In this document: positions 42,460 to 52,300 of the stretch, piece after piece
Position numbering within the stretch: position 1 is the first letter of the stretch
Layout: each line of letters begins with the position of its first letter
Origin: CAZMGV01 sp964621525 [NCBI: uncultured bacterium]
Lineage (GTDB): Bacteria; JAGRBM01
DNA length: 64,000 bases
Assembly: GCA_964621525.1 (NCBI GenBank)
Contig: CAZUMS010000008.1
Coordinates: forward strand, 62,001 to 126,000
Reading direction: 5' to 3'
Notes under the pieces: generated by a model
Databases searched by the model: none
What the model saw: the letters and a program-made list of their open reading frames with translations, nothing else
What the model was told of the DNA's origin: nothing
Program-made: the position numbers and the translations under genes

Positions 42460-43905
42460 ATGAGCGACGAGAAGCGACCCACACGAGGCGGCGGCCGGGG
42501 ACACGGCCGGCCGGTCAGGCGCGGCGGAAACGGCAACGTGCAGGACAATTTCGACAATGAATCCATTGCACCGTCCGCCAGGCGGCGGAACGCTCCAATT
42601 CAGCCTCCGGCACCTGACGATCCGGAGATCGCGCTTCCAGAGGAACGCAAGAACGTCCTTGATCTCAGGGAACTGAAGGCAAAAAAGCCGATCGAGCTGA
42701 ACGAAATCGCCCGTAACCTCGGCGTCGAAGGATATGCGGGCCTGCGCAAGCAGGAGCTGATCTTTGCCATTCTCCAGAAGCAGGTCGAAAAGGAAGGCGT
42801 AATATACTCGGAAGGTGTTCTGGAGTGCCTGCCCGACGGCTTCGGCTTCCTTCGTTCCCCGGACTACAACTATCTGCCGGGACCGGACGACAACTACGTT
42901 TCTCCGTCCCAGATCCGCAAGTTCAACCTGAGAACCGGCGACACGATCACCGGCCAGATCCGCCCGCCCAAGGATAACGAGCGGTATTTCGCGCTGCTCA
43001 AGATCGAAACGGTCAATTTTGATCCGCCCGACAAGGCGTTCGACAAGGTCCTCTTCGATAACCTGACGCCGCTCTACGCGACCCAGCAGCTCAAGATGGA
43101 AACCGGCCCGAACGACATGTCCGGGCGGCTTCTGGACCTGCTCGTGCCGGTCGGCAAGGGTCAGCGCGGTCTCATTGTCGCACCGCCCAGGACCGGCAAG
43201 ACGATGCTTCTCCAGACCATTGCCAATGCCATCACGAAGAATCATCCGGACAGCGTGCTGATCGTCCTCCTGATCGACGAACGTCCGGAAGAAGTCACCG
43301 ACATGCAGCGTTCGGTCGCCGGCGAGGTCGTCAGCTCGACTTTCGACGAACCGGCCCAGCGGCACGTTCAGGTGGCTGAAATGGTCATCGAAAAGGCCAA
43401 ACGGCTCGTCGAGCATGGCCGCGACGTCATCATTCTGCTGGATTCCATTACCCGGCTCGCCCGTGCCTACAACACGGTCGTTCCGCCGTCGGGCAAGATC
43501 CTTTCCGGCGGTGTGGATTCGAACGCCCTCCACAAGCCGAAACGGTTCTTCGGTGCAGCCCGTAACGTGGAAGAGGGCGGTTCACTCACGATCATTGCCA
43601 CGGCGCTGATCGATACCGGCTCCCGCATGGACGAAGTCATCTTCGAAGAGTTCAAGGGCACTGGCAACATGGAAGTGGTGCTGGACCGGAAGCTTGCCGA
43701 CAAGCGCATCTTCCCGGCCATTGATCTCCTCAAGTCCGGGACCCGGAAGGAAGAGCTCATCCTGGCTCCGGGGATCATCCAGAAGATCTGGATGCTCCGG
43801 AAGGTGCTTTCCCCGCTGAATCCGGTTGACGCCATGGAGTTCCTCATCGAGAAGATGGAAGGAACCAAGGACAACGACCACTTCATCCAGTCAATGAACC
43901 GCTAG
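42460..43905 (+). CDS. rho: Transcription termination factor Rho
   Basis: Rho is the hexameric RNA helicase of factor-dependent termination. The 481-residue protein starts at ATG 42460 behind AGGAG. It has an Arg/Gly-rich N-terminal extension (about residues 1-60), the Rho-N helices ([26 protein letters not shown]), the RNA-binding OSB fold ([36 protein letters not shown]) and a RecA-like motor. Motor motifs are Walker [24 protein letters not shown], the Q-loop region LARAYN and the R-loop [12 protein letters not shown]. The extension is a common insertion in high-GC bacteria. Confidence 0.97.
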   Translation: MSDEKRPTRGGGRGHGRPVRRGGNGNVQDNFDNESIAPSARRRNAPIQPPAPDDPEIALPEERKNVLDLRELKAKKPIELNEIARNLGVEGYAGLRKQELIFAILQKQVEKEGVIYSEGVLECLPDGFGFLRSPDYNYLPGPDDNYVSPSQIRKFNLRTGDTITGQIRPPKDNERYFALLKIETVNFDPPDKAFDKVLFDNLTPLYATQQLKMETGPNDMSGRLLDLLVPVGKGQRGLIVAPPRTGKTMLLQTIANAITKNHPDSVLIVLLIDERPEEVTDMQRSVAGEVVSSTFDEPAQRHVQVAEMVIEKAKRLVEHGRDVIILLDSITRLARAYNTVVPPSGKILSGGVDSNALHKPKRFFGAARNVEEGGSLTIIATALIDTGSRMDEVIFEEFKGTGNMEVVLDRKLADKRIFPAIDLLKSGTRKEELILAPGIIQKIWMLRKVLSPLNPVDAMEFLIEKMEGTKDNDHFIQSMNR

Positions 43906-43924
43906 GGCGGGTGTGGTTCAGGAG

Positions 43925-43960
43925 ACGGGCAGCCCTCTACTCGCAGAGGCTGCCCGTTTT
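43925..43960 (+). terminator. Intrinsic terminator of rho
   Basis: The ten-base-pair stem ACGGGCAGCC (43925-43934) and GGCTGCCCGT (43948-43957) encloses a 13-base loop and is followed by a short T-run, 20 bases after the rho stop. Confidence 0.88.
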
Positions 43961-44063
43961 CATCGGGAATCGCGGTTTGGGCCAGTTTAACGAGGTGCTA
44001 AATTATTTGACATAATATAAATTGATTAGAGTAACGCTATGATGAAGAGCCGGTAACTGCGAC

Positions 44064-45374
44064 TTAGTCCGTCTTTGCGAGCCCACGCTGTTCTATCCGG
44101 ATAACATAAAGACGGCCTTCGTTATCGACTCCTGCCAGGTAGCCCCGCTCAGGGTCGCTGCCGAGCCTGGACCATAGTTCATCGCTCGTCCCGAGTTCCC
44201 CTACCAGTTGGCCGGTTTCGGGATCGTAGAACCGGATCATCCCGTCGCTTCGGGGTACGGCAAACAATCCTTGGATGGCGACCGGCTGGCCGAACAGCCC
44301 GTCGGGCTCCTGATCGCAGTCCAGCCCGAAAATCACGAACATTTTGAAGTAATCAGTCCATTCGCAGGCCCGAAACGTGAACTTTTCTGCCACCCAGCGG
44401 TCTTCACCTTCGGTGGTTGAATAAGCCCGAAGTTCGCCGTCCTGATTGCCGGCCACCAGCGTCCTGGATAAACGGTCCACAGCCGGCCCGCTGGTCGCCT
44501 TGAGGTCTTTCTGCCAGATCACGATGCCATCGTCGTCCCGGATCCGGCCAATTCCCCGGCTGGCAATGGTGAAGTACGAGGACCCGAGGTCGTTCGCCAG
44601 AAGGAAATCGGTGTCATAGAGATCGACCCCTCGGGAGGCGGTGGCCCGTTTGGCAACTTCCCGGGTCCAGAGCAGCCGTCCCGACAGGTCCGCCGCCGAA
44701 ATCCGGGCGTCCCACCTGCCGAAAAGCAAATGGTCATCGGCGACGGTTACGCCGGCCGCGCCGGCAATCGACGGGCGGCCGTCGAGTGGTGTTTCGCCGG
44801 GAATGGTCCACAAAGCGCTACCGGTAGCCGGATCGAAAGCCTGAAGCCCGCCATCTATGGTCGGAACCACAGCCCGGTTTTCCACGATCACTACCGGTCC
44901 GGCGACCGCCACCGGCAATTGCACCGACCATAGATCCGCCCCGTCCTGCTTATTGAAGCCGAGCACCCAGCCGGTTTTCGTTCCGACGACCAGTTCCTTA
45001 CCGGTCGTGCCCGGTTTCCCGGCCATGGCACCCTTCCCCGGCCGAATTTTCCAGTTCAGCCGGCCGGACTCAATCTTGAAGGAAAAGAGATGGCCGGTGG
45101 AGGTACCAACAAAAAGGTCCTCGCCGGCAATCAGGGGTTCGCCCGGCTCTCCTGCGGCATAGTGGCTGTATTTCAGCTTGACCGGCAGGATGCCGAACCA
45201 CTCGACGGCCTGAAGTCCTTCGTCAGCAGGCAGCTCCCGGCTCCACAGAAGATTGATGTCGTATCGGTCGCTCCAGCCGCGTTCCAGACCAACGCTGCTG
45301 AACCACGCACAGGATGAAAGCAGGCCCGCGGCAACGGCAACGGACAGAGGCCGAAGGGGATTCCGGCTGGTCAC
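44064..45374 (-). CDS. BamB-like PQQ beta-propeller lipoprotein
   Basis: The 436-residue protein has a lipobox LLSSC (Cys22) and a propeller of PQQ-type blades: GTSTGHLFSFKIESGRLNW, GTKTGWVLGFNKQDGADLW, PTIDGGLQAFDPATGSALW, GNQDGELRAYSTTEGEDRW, FYDPETGQLVGE. BamB is the accessory scaffold of the outer-membrane beta-barrel assembly (BAM) machine. Its gene lies 6 bases after a YfgM-like TPR gene, the same neighbour order as yfgM-bamB in E. coli, which supports the call. An insert with Cys residues (FRACEWTDYF..GLDCDQ) is unusual. Confidence 0.82.
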   Translation of the reverse strand: MTSRNPLRPLSVAVAAGLLSSCAWFSSVGLERGWSDRYDINLLWSRELPADEGLQAVEWFGILPVKLKYSHYAAGEPGEPLIAGEDLFVGTSTGHLFSFKIESGRLNWKIRPGKGAMAGKPGTTGKELVVGTKTGWVLGFNKQDGADLWSVQLPVAVAGPVVIVENRAVVPTIDGGLQAFDPATGSALWTIPGETPLDGRPSIAGAAGVTVADDHLLFGRWDARISAADLSGRLLWTREVAKRATASRGVDLYDTDFLLANDLGSSYFTIASRGIGRIRDDDGIVIWQKDLKATSGPAVDRLSRTLVAGNQDGELRAYSTTEGEDRWVAEKFTFRACEWTDYFKMFVIFGLDCDQEPDGLFGQPVAIQGLFAVPRSDGMIRFYDPETGQLVGELGTSDELWSRLGSDPERGYLAGVDNEGRLYVIRIEQRGLAKTD

Positions 45375-45380
45375 GCCAGG

Positions 45381-46163
45381 TTATTTCCCGGCCGCGCCCA
45401 ACTGGTCGAGGAGGAACTGGACTCCGTGCTGCTCGGCATATTCGGCATCCATATCCTTCAGGTCTTCCAGAGCCGAACGTGCTTCGTCGGCCTTGCCGGC
45501 CGCACGGAAATTGTGAGCCGCCTGCAGGAGAGCCTGATTCTTCAGTATGCTGTCGGAGGCGTCCTTGGCCGCGGCCCGGAAGCCGCTGGCGGCTTCCTCA
45601 AACTTGCCGGCTTCGGACAGGGCGACTGCCCGGTTATAGGCCGCCAGACGTCCGACCGGTTCCCATACCGGTTTGGCGCTCTGGATGTCGTTGAACGTGG
45701 ATGCCGCCTGCTCCGTGTCTCCGGCATCGGTACGTGCGAAGCCGAGGTAGAAGCTTCCGACGAGGTCGGGACCTTTGGGTGAGGGTTTGCTGGGTGCGGC
45801 TTCCAGTTCTTTCAGGACCACGCCGGCCTTCACCTTGTCCGAATCGAACCGCTTCGAGTCGGCCGTTGCGACGGCATTCTTCTGCAGGTCCTCGAGTGAC
45901 GCCGTACCGCTACCCTCGCTACCCACAGGCCGGTGATAGATGGAAATGGCCCGGTCGAGCTTGGAATACGCGTTCCGTTCCGCCGACGCCGAGATCCGCT
46001 CAAAAGCGATCCAGCCGAGGGTCACGGCAACGATTCCGGCCAGAAGGCCGGCTGCGAGCGTGAAATTCTTTTCCAGCCACAAGAGGATGTCGTCGATCAG
46101 GTTTCCCGTGGTTTCAACAGTTCGAATCTTGGTGGTGCTTGCGGTCGTCTGGGTCTCCGGCAC
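45381..46163 (-). CDS. YfgM-like TPR membrane protein
   Basis: The 260-residue protein has one membrane anchor at about 28-50 (FTLAAGLLAGIVAVTLGWIAF) and a C-terminal TPR domain (YLGFARTDAGDTEQAASTFNDI; YNRAVALSEAGKFEEAASGFRAA; AAHNFRAAGKADEARSALEDL). E. coli YfgM works beside the SecYEG translocon and periplasmic chaperones. The adjacent bamB-like gene matches the E. coli arrangement. Periplasmic orientation of the TPR part is inferred from that homology. Confidence 0.8.
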   Translation of the reverse strand: MPETQTTASTTKIRTVETTGNLIDDILLWLEKNFTLAAGLLAGIVAVTLGWIAFERISASAERNAYSKLDRAISIYHRPVGSEGSGTASLEDLQKNAVATADSKRFDSDKVKAGVVLKELEAAPSKPSPKGPDLVGSFYLGFARTDAGDTEQAASTFNDIQSAKPVWEPVGRLAAYNRAVALSEAGKFEEAASGFRAAAKDASDSILKNQALLQAAHNFRAAGKADEARSALEDLKDMDAEYAEQHGVQFLLDQLGAAGK

Positions 46164-46283
46164 GGTACGGTCACTCCTTAGAACGCCGGTCCCGCCCGGG
46201 GGCCGGCCATAATGACGGTGGCGGTATGTATTCGGGCGGGTGCTTTGAATTCAACCCCTCGGGGCCCTGCCCCGGAATATCCG

Positions 46284-49200
46284 TCAGAAAGTCGAGCCCA
46301 GGACAACTCGAACCTCGGTTCCTGCCCCGGCATCGAAGCCCCGGGCGACCGAGGTTCTTAATCTGGCCGGGAGATAGTAGAAGAGCCGCCCGTCCAGCCA
46401 GAGTTCGCCGCCGGCGCCCTTCATGAAGTTGCTCCCGCTGAAAGCGTCGTTCCAGACCTGCCCGGCATCGAAAAAGCCCACAAGGCCGACCCGGTCCAGA
46501 TGCAACGGCAGGAGCAGTGGGCCGCGGTGGATATTGAGCAGGTTGATCCGGTACTCGGAATTGAAGGCCAGATAATTGTCCCCGGAGAAGCGGCTGTCGG
46601 GATAGCCGCGCAACAGGGGAATCCGGCCGCTGGAGAGCACCGCGGGGCCTTCTCCAATAGCGCCGCCCAGCGTGTAAGTCGGGACCATAATCCGTCGTTT
46701 GAGCGTTGTCCCGGCGGAACTTCGGAGTGCAATGGTCTGTCTCGGGATGACGGGGACCGGCAGATAGAGCCTCGCGTCGCCGGAAAGATTGGCTCCCGTC
46801 CGGTCCGAACCGGCTTCTTTCAAGTATCCCTCAATAGCGCCGCTCAGGTTGATACCCAGCCGGGGGCCAAGCGTATTGGTCGCATATTTCAGGTTGGAGT
46901 AGTCAAGAACGAGCCGTGAGCCGACCAGATCAAGGGCCCGGAACTCGTTAGGACTGAGCCCCGGTATCTTCGCCGCCAATGCGGTGAGGCCGCCGTCCAG
47001 ATCGCGGCGGCGCTCATAAAAAACCGCCAGTGACGCCGCGAACCCCTGCCGGAGATCTTCCAGATACGGGAGCTGGGCAACCGTTAATGCATCGCTGGTT
47101 GTGATACCGGCGGAAACCCTGAACCGGTCATTCCAGAAATCCCGGACTTCCGGGATACCAGTTCCGGCCGGGCCAATCCGCGAGACTTCGCCCCTTCCAA
47201 AGGATACCAGATTTCGGGAGACCTGTACGTAAGGAAGGGGCCTTCCCCAGACCGGGAGCCGGTGCGCCCCGGCGGTGGCGAATACCCGGGGTGCGTTACT
47301 GTTCAGGCCCCAGTATACAGACGCGCTCCAGAAACCGCGGCGAAGCACATCCTGTCCGCCGGTAAACGCACCCAGCAAAAAATCGTTCGACGACTGCGCC
47401 CACAAGGGTATCCAGAATCGAGGCAGATACATGGGCCACGGAGAGTAGGGGCGCTCTTCGGCAGCCACGGAACCGGTGGTATTCACAGGCGCAGGTGTTT
47501 CCGGTGCTGGAGCCGCATCCGACGGTGCCGGTGCCGTTTCTGCTTTTGGCGTGACTGGCCAGGCGGTTGAAACCTCGGCAATCACAACCCCCTGCCCGTC
47601 CGGAAGCAGTTCACGGTAGGCAATGCGTATCCCGTCGGGTGAAGGCGCCGGATCAAAAGCACCGCCGATGGAATCGGTGAGCTGGAGTATTTCTCCGCTC
47701 GCCGGCGACCAGATGTAAAGGTTGAACACTCCGGAAACATCGCTGGCAAAGACGATCCGGCCATCGGCGAGGTAGCGAGGAGTGATGTTCCGCGCACCGG
47801 AGAAACCTCCTCTGATCGTTTCCGAATACCCCTGCCCGGAGTCGAGGATGACGATCCGCACCTCACCCCGCTCTCTCCGGGCAGCCACGAGCTGCTTGCC
47901 ACCGGGAGAGAACCTGGGCGAAGACCAGACAACGCCTTTCTCTACCGGCCGGATGATCTGGGGTTCATCGGTTCCATTTCCAACAGCCAGCTCCGTATAT
48001 GGGGGGCGATTACGGACGAATGCCCACAGGGAGCCGGATGGATGGACATCCGCATCGAATGCACGGAGTCCCCCCTTGAATTCATCCCGTTCCCCATTCC
48101 GCCAGATTTCCAGCTGATTGAACCGGACGCCGGGCCGGGCCTCGGCGGCACCCTCTGTCACCCAGATTCCACCTTCAGAAGGCGGCTCCACCGGAGACCG
48201 GCGACGGAGGGGTTTCCGGTCTTTAACATCATCCCAATCCCTTTCGATCCCGGTTTCGGAATTGAGAAGGAAGGTCTTGAGCCCGTGCTCGGCGTCGGCT
48301 CCCCGGAACACAATGCCCTGACGTGTCCATCGAATGGCACCGATACCGCCTTCGATACGCACCGATGGCTCTGGGGCGGCTTTGCGATTTGCAGCCAGAG
48401 TGGCCGCCTCGTCCGTGAGCGATCTCTTCCAGCCATCCCAGAGATCGTAGAAGGGTTTCCCGCAGGCATCGGACAGGGTCTGCTGGATGAGGAACGGAAT
48501 CAGTTTACCGGAATGTTTCCTGACGACTTCGTTGAGTGCGCCTTCGGGGCAGCTCCGGGCGTAGAAATCGAGGAACGAGGCTCCAACCAGATATGGCCCG
48601 AGGCCCCCAGGATAGGGGATCCCGAGCACAGAAACTTCGTCGGGTTCGGGCAGTTTCCCGGCGGATGCTGCAACCCGGAGTAACCCCCGGCTGGCGGCGT
48701 CATATACCCTTCCCCGGCGTTCCTTTGCAGGAATCTCAGGATGCGATTCCTGCCACACGGCGAGCCCTTCAATCAGAAAAATCGGGACCAATGAACCGGG
48801 TGAACCGAAGCCAGGAGCCTTGCCGAACAGATACCGGGGGATCTTCGCCCAGCCATCTGCCCGGTCCAGATGGTGGACATGTGTCAGTTCATGACGGACG
48901 AGAATATCCAGCCAGTCATCGTAACTGGCGAGAAAATCGTCTTCTTGGGGAGCCGTTACAAAGATCTGGGTCTGCGGGTACGGGAACGGAAGCGCGAAAC
49001 CGTTAGGGGAATCGCTGCTATCGTTCACGACCAGCCGGATCCGTTCCGATGGAGTCCAGTCGAACCGCCCGGAAACGAGACCGGCTGCACGCTCGGCACG
49101 GGCGAGGATTTCAAGGCCGAGTTCCCGGTCACCGGACGGAATGATCACCGTCACGCGGGTTCCTTGCAGCTCGATCCAGTCGAGCTCCACGCCGGGGGCT

Positions 49201-49301
49201 TCCATAACGTCGAGTTCCTGGGCGGTCGCCGCAGGCGGGCAAACCAGAACCGGCATCAGAGCCAGAAAGGAATAACAGAGCGTCCTGAGCCAACGGCTCA
49301 T
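46284..49301 (-). CDS. Metallopeptidase/TolB-propeller/Omp85-type barrel fusion
   Basis: ATG 49301, with GGAGG ten bases upstream, gives a signal peptide (MSRWLRTLCYSFLALMPVLVCPPAATA) and 1005 residues. Residues about 30-230 form a gluzincin peptidase MA-like domain with HELTHVHHLD (zinc HExxH, near 137) and a downstream Glu in EGLAVWQE. Residues about 315-600 are TolB/WD40-type blades (SPGGKQLVAARR; SDVSGVFNLYIWSPASGEI; PSPDGIRIAYRE). After a Pro/Ala linker, residues about 650-1005 form an outer-membrane barrel with the BamA/TamA-like LRGYPDSRFSGDNYLAFNSEYR and a terminal Phe. Its start lies 33 bases after the transporter-like gene, implying one operon. Confidence 0.82.
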   Translation of the reverse strand: MSRWLRTLCYSFLALMPVLVCPPAATAQELDVMEAPGVELDWIELQGTRVTVIIPSGDRELGLEILARAERAAGLVSGRFDWTPSERIRLVVNDSSDSPNGFALPFPYPQTQIFVTAPQEDDFLASYDDWLDILVRHELTHVHHLDRADGWAKIPRYLFGKAPGFGSPGSLVPIFLIEGLAVWQESHPEIPAKERRGRVYDAASRGLLRVAASAGKLPEPDEVSVLGIPYPGGLGPYLVGASFLDFYARSCPEGALNEVVRKHSGKLIPFLIQQTLSDACGKPFYDLWDGWKRSLTDEAATLAANRKAAPEPSVRIEGGIGAIRWTRQGIVFRGADAEHGLKTFLLNSETGIERDWDDVKDRKPLRRRSPVEPPSEGGIWVTEGAAEARPGVRFNQLEIWRNGERDEFKGGLRAFDADVHPSGSLWAFVRNRPPYTELAVGNGTDEPQIIRPVEKGVVWSSPRFSPGGKQLVAARRERGEVRIVILDSGQGYSETIRGGFSGARNITPRYLADGRIVFASDVSGVFNLYIWSPASGEILQLTDSIGGAFDPAPSPDGIRIAYRELLPDGQGVVIAEVSTAWPVTPKAETAPAPSDAAPAPETPAPVNTTGSVAAEERPYSPWPMYLPRFWIPLWAQSSNDFLLGAFTGGQDVLRRGFWSASVYWGLNSNAPRVFATAGAHRLPVWGRPLPYVQVSRNLVSFGRGEVSRIGPAGTGIPEVRDFWNDRFRVSAGITTSDALTVAQLPYLEDLRQGFAASLAVFYERRRDLDGGLTALAAKIPGLSPNEFRALDLVGSRLVLDYSNLKYATNTLGPRLGINLSGAIEGYLKEAGSDRTGANLSGDARLYLPVPVIPRQTIALRSSAGTTLKRRIMVPTYTLGGAIGEGPAVLSSGRIPLLRGYPDSRFSGDNYLAFNSEYRINLLNIHRGPLLLPLHLDRVGLVGFFDAGQVWNDAFSGSNFMKGAGGELWLDGRLFYYLPARLRTSVARGFDAGAGTEVRVVLGSTF

Positions 49302-49334
49302 GGGGTGGGATCCTCCGGAACCGGAACCGTACAC

Positions 49335-52300
49335 TTAATTTCGGGCGGAGGCACCAGCGGCAGGATTATGAACCATAAGTTCCTCAACCCGGGCATCGGC
49401 CCGGCGGAGCCTTGAAACGAGTACGGCGAAAATACCGCGGGAAATTTCCGGGTGATCCCCGAGGATATCAAAAAAATCCTCCTGGGTGATTCTCAGGGCG
49501 AGCACCGGGCCGATGGCGCTGACCGAGGCCGAACGGGTGGCATTGTCCAGAATCGCCATTTCGCCGAAACACTCTCCGGGGCCGAGCCGTGCCAGATCGT
49601 TGTCGCCCGCGAAAATCCGGACATTCCCGGTCACCAGCAGATACAGGGAATCACCCGGATCGCCCTGCCGGAAAATCACTTCTCCGTTGTCGTAGGTGAC
49701 AACGTGGGCTTCGTGCGCGAGTCCGATAAGTTCGTCGCCGGGAACCTGCTGAAAGAGCGAAACGCTCTTCAAGAACAGGACCCGCTCAAGCGTAGTCAGC
49801 ATACGGTAAGGACCTCCGGGGGAATCGTAAGACTGGGAATGATCGATGATCCGTTTCGCCTTGTAAATCCGGCCCAGTTCCAGAAGTTCCTGGCGCTGGG
49901 CGGGATCGTCGTGGACAGCCTGATAAATTTCTTCGATGCAGATTCTGAACAGGAATCCGCCCTGAAACTGGAGCCGGTTCAGCTCGTCGTATCTGGAACC
50001 TGCCTCCATCGCCCTGAGCCATAGACCCGTCAGATAGGGATCAGAGGCGGATCGCAGGAATGAGACCGTCTGGTCGTTACTCTCCACACAGTCCGGATGG
50101 CGGCGGCCCAGGCAGTTTTCGGCTTCGTTCCACGCGGATCCGTCCAGCAGCGGAACGATCCAGCTGCGCTGGTCGCGAGTGAGCAAATTCTCAAGCGCTT
50201 CCAGTGCTGTCGCGATCCGGTTCCGGTTCCCGCTTTCCAGACTCTGCTGAACGTTAAGGACTGTTTCGGTACCGATCTGCATCCGGAGAAGGTCGAGTAC
50301 CCGACGGCCGCAAAGAACGAGCCGGCGGCGGAGTGCTTCCTGCAGGAGTTCATCCGTTGAGGCGCGGGACGGAGACAGGAGGCGTCGCCGCCGGGCAAAC
50401 CAGTGGCATGCCGACCGAGATTCGATATCGAGAAGTGTTTCCACCCGGCCTCTCTCGCTGCGCCGGTATGTATCAAACGCGCAGCGGCTCAAGTTGCGCA
50501 GGATCTGGTACCGGAGTCTGTCGTCTTCGTGGTCTGCCAGCGACCACAGCACATCAATGGCCTCGCCGGTCCCGATCCGCCGGAGCAGCTTGGGAATCCG
50601 TAACCGGATATCCATCGGCACCTCTGCCGATTTCAGAGAGTCGGACAGATAGCCGAGCGCAAGTGATCCGAATTCCTCAAGGGCCAGTACTGCGGCCGAT
50701 CGGGAGCGCCAGTCGCCAAGAGCAGCGACCAGCGGAGTAAGGAGGCACGGATGCTTGAGCCTGCCACTGGCACTCAGCGCCTGGATCTGCACGGACCGGG
50801 ATTCGTCATGTACAAGCCGGAGCAGCGTACGCCCGAAAGCGGTGACTTCTGTTTCTCCCAGAATCCGGACGGCGCGAAGCCGCATTGCTTCAGTTCCACT
50901 GAGGAGACTGCGGATGTGCTCGGCTGTTGCGAGCACGCCTTCAACACCCGCCGATCTCATGAGTGAGATGCAGGCGGTGTCGGCGATCTCAGGGTCGTCC
51001 CCGCGAACCAGGTCGGGCAGATAGTCGAGCGTTTCCTCGCCGGCCATGTCGCCATAGACACGAATGGCCGAAAGCCGGACTTCCCTGCTGCCGGTTTCGG
51101 CAAGCCTCCGGACCGCCTGACGGTCTAGCGGAAGGCTCCCCGCATGGTCCAGGGCGAATTTCTGCCGGTCCGGATCGCCGAGCATCCGCGAGATTGCCGC
51201 CGCCGCGTCTGCGGGGGAAATGCTGGCAAGGTTTTTCAGGGCAAACTCGGCCTGGAAGGTATTCCCGCTTTCGACAGTCCGGCGGAGCAGTCCGATGACT
51301 TCAGGCGTCCGAACGAGTTCCAGTGAACTCGAATCCAGCTTGCGCTGGACAAGCGAATCCACCAGCGCCTTGAGATACGACCGGCGCAGGAAAACGATCA
51401 CCGTGACCCAGAGGACGATAAGGAATATGCAGACCCAGCTGAGGCCGACGGGTCCGAGGCGGCTGCCGAGCCAGACGACGATCAGGCCGCCGGCGGCGTA
51501 ACCGAGCGGCTTGATGGCGCCCTCGATAACCGATTTGATCCGGGTCTTCACCTGCGGGGAGAACGGATAATAGAGGAGCTGAAGTGCGGAATCGTTGATC
51601 GTGAACTGGAATGCGTTATCGCTGAACTTGAGCACCGTGGCGGCCATGAGAGAACCGGCGCCGAGCCAGAGCCAGATGCTGCTGGCGCCCATGAATAGCG
51701 GCATTACCAGCAGCCCGGCGGCCATGCCGAACAGGGCCAGAAGCCGGGATGAGATGAAAAAATGGAACACGAATGCCAGTGCGCCTGTGAGTCCGTAAAA
51801 CAGCGCGAAATAGGCCGCCAGTTTCTCGCCTGAATAGTGCTGCCGGGCGATCACCTTGAACTGGTAATCGGCAACCGTGGCCGCCATGAAGGCCAGCAGA
51901 AACAGCGCAATAATGAGAATCGAATATCCGGACCTGAGGGTATTCCCCAGGCTGGCAGTAGCGGAATGGACACTGGCCGTCCGGGTACTAGTGGCCTGCC
52001 CTGGGCCGAGAAATCGGGAACCGATCCGGCTGATCATGAATGCCGTGGCGAACAGCAGAACAGCGTTGACCAGTAGTAGGGCCTGGGTGCCGATCATACC
52101 CACCATTGCGCCCACGGAAAGCCCGCAGACGACAATGCCAATCATCCGGCTGCTTCCGATGATCCCGAAAAGCCGCTTGGCTTCACGTGCATCGTGGAGA
52201 TCTCCGGCCAGCGTCCAGAACTGGACCACGAGCAGGTTCGACGTGATTTCGACGAAAACATAGAGAGCGGGCAGGACAGAGGTCCATCCGGTTTTGAGCA

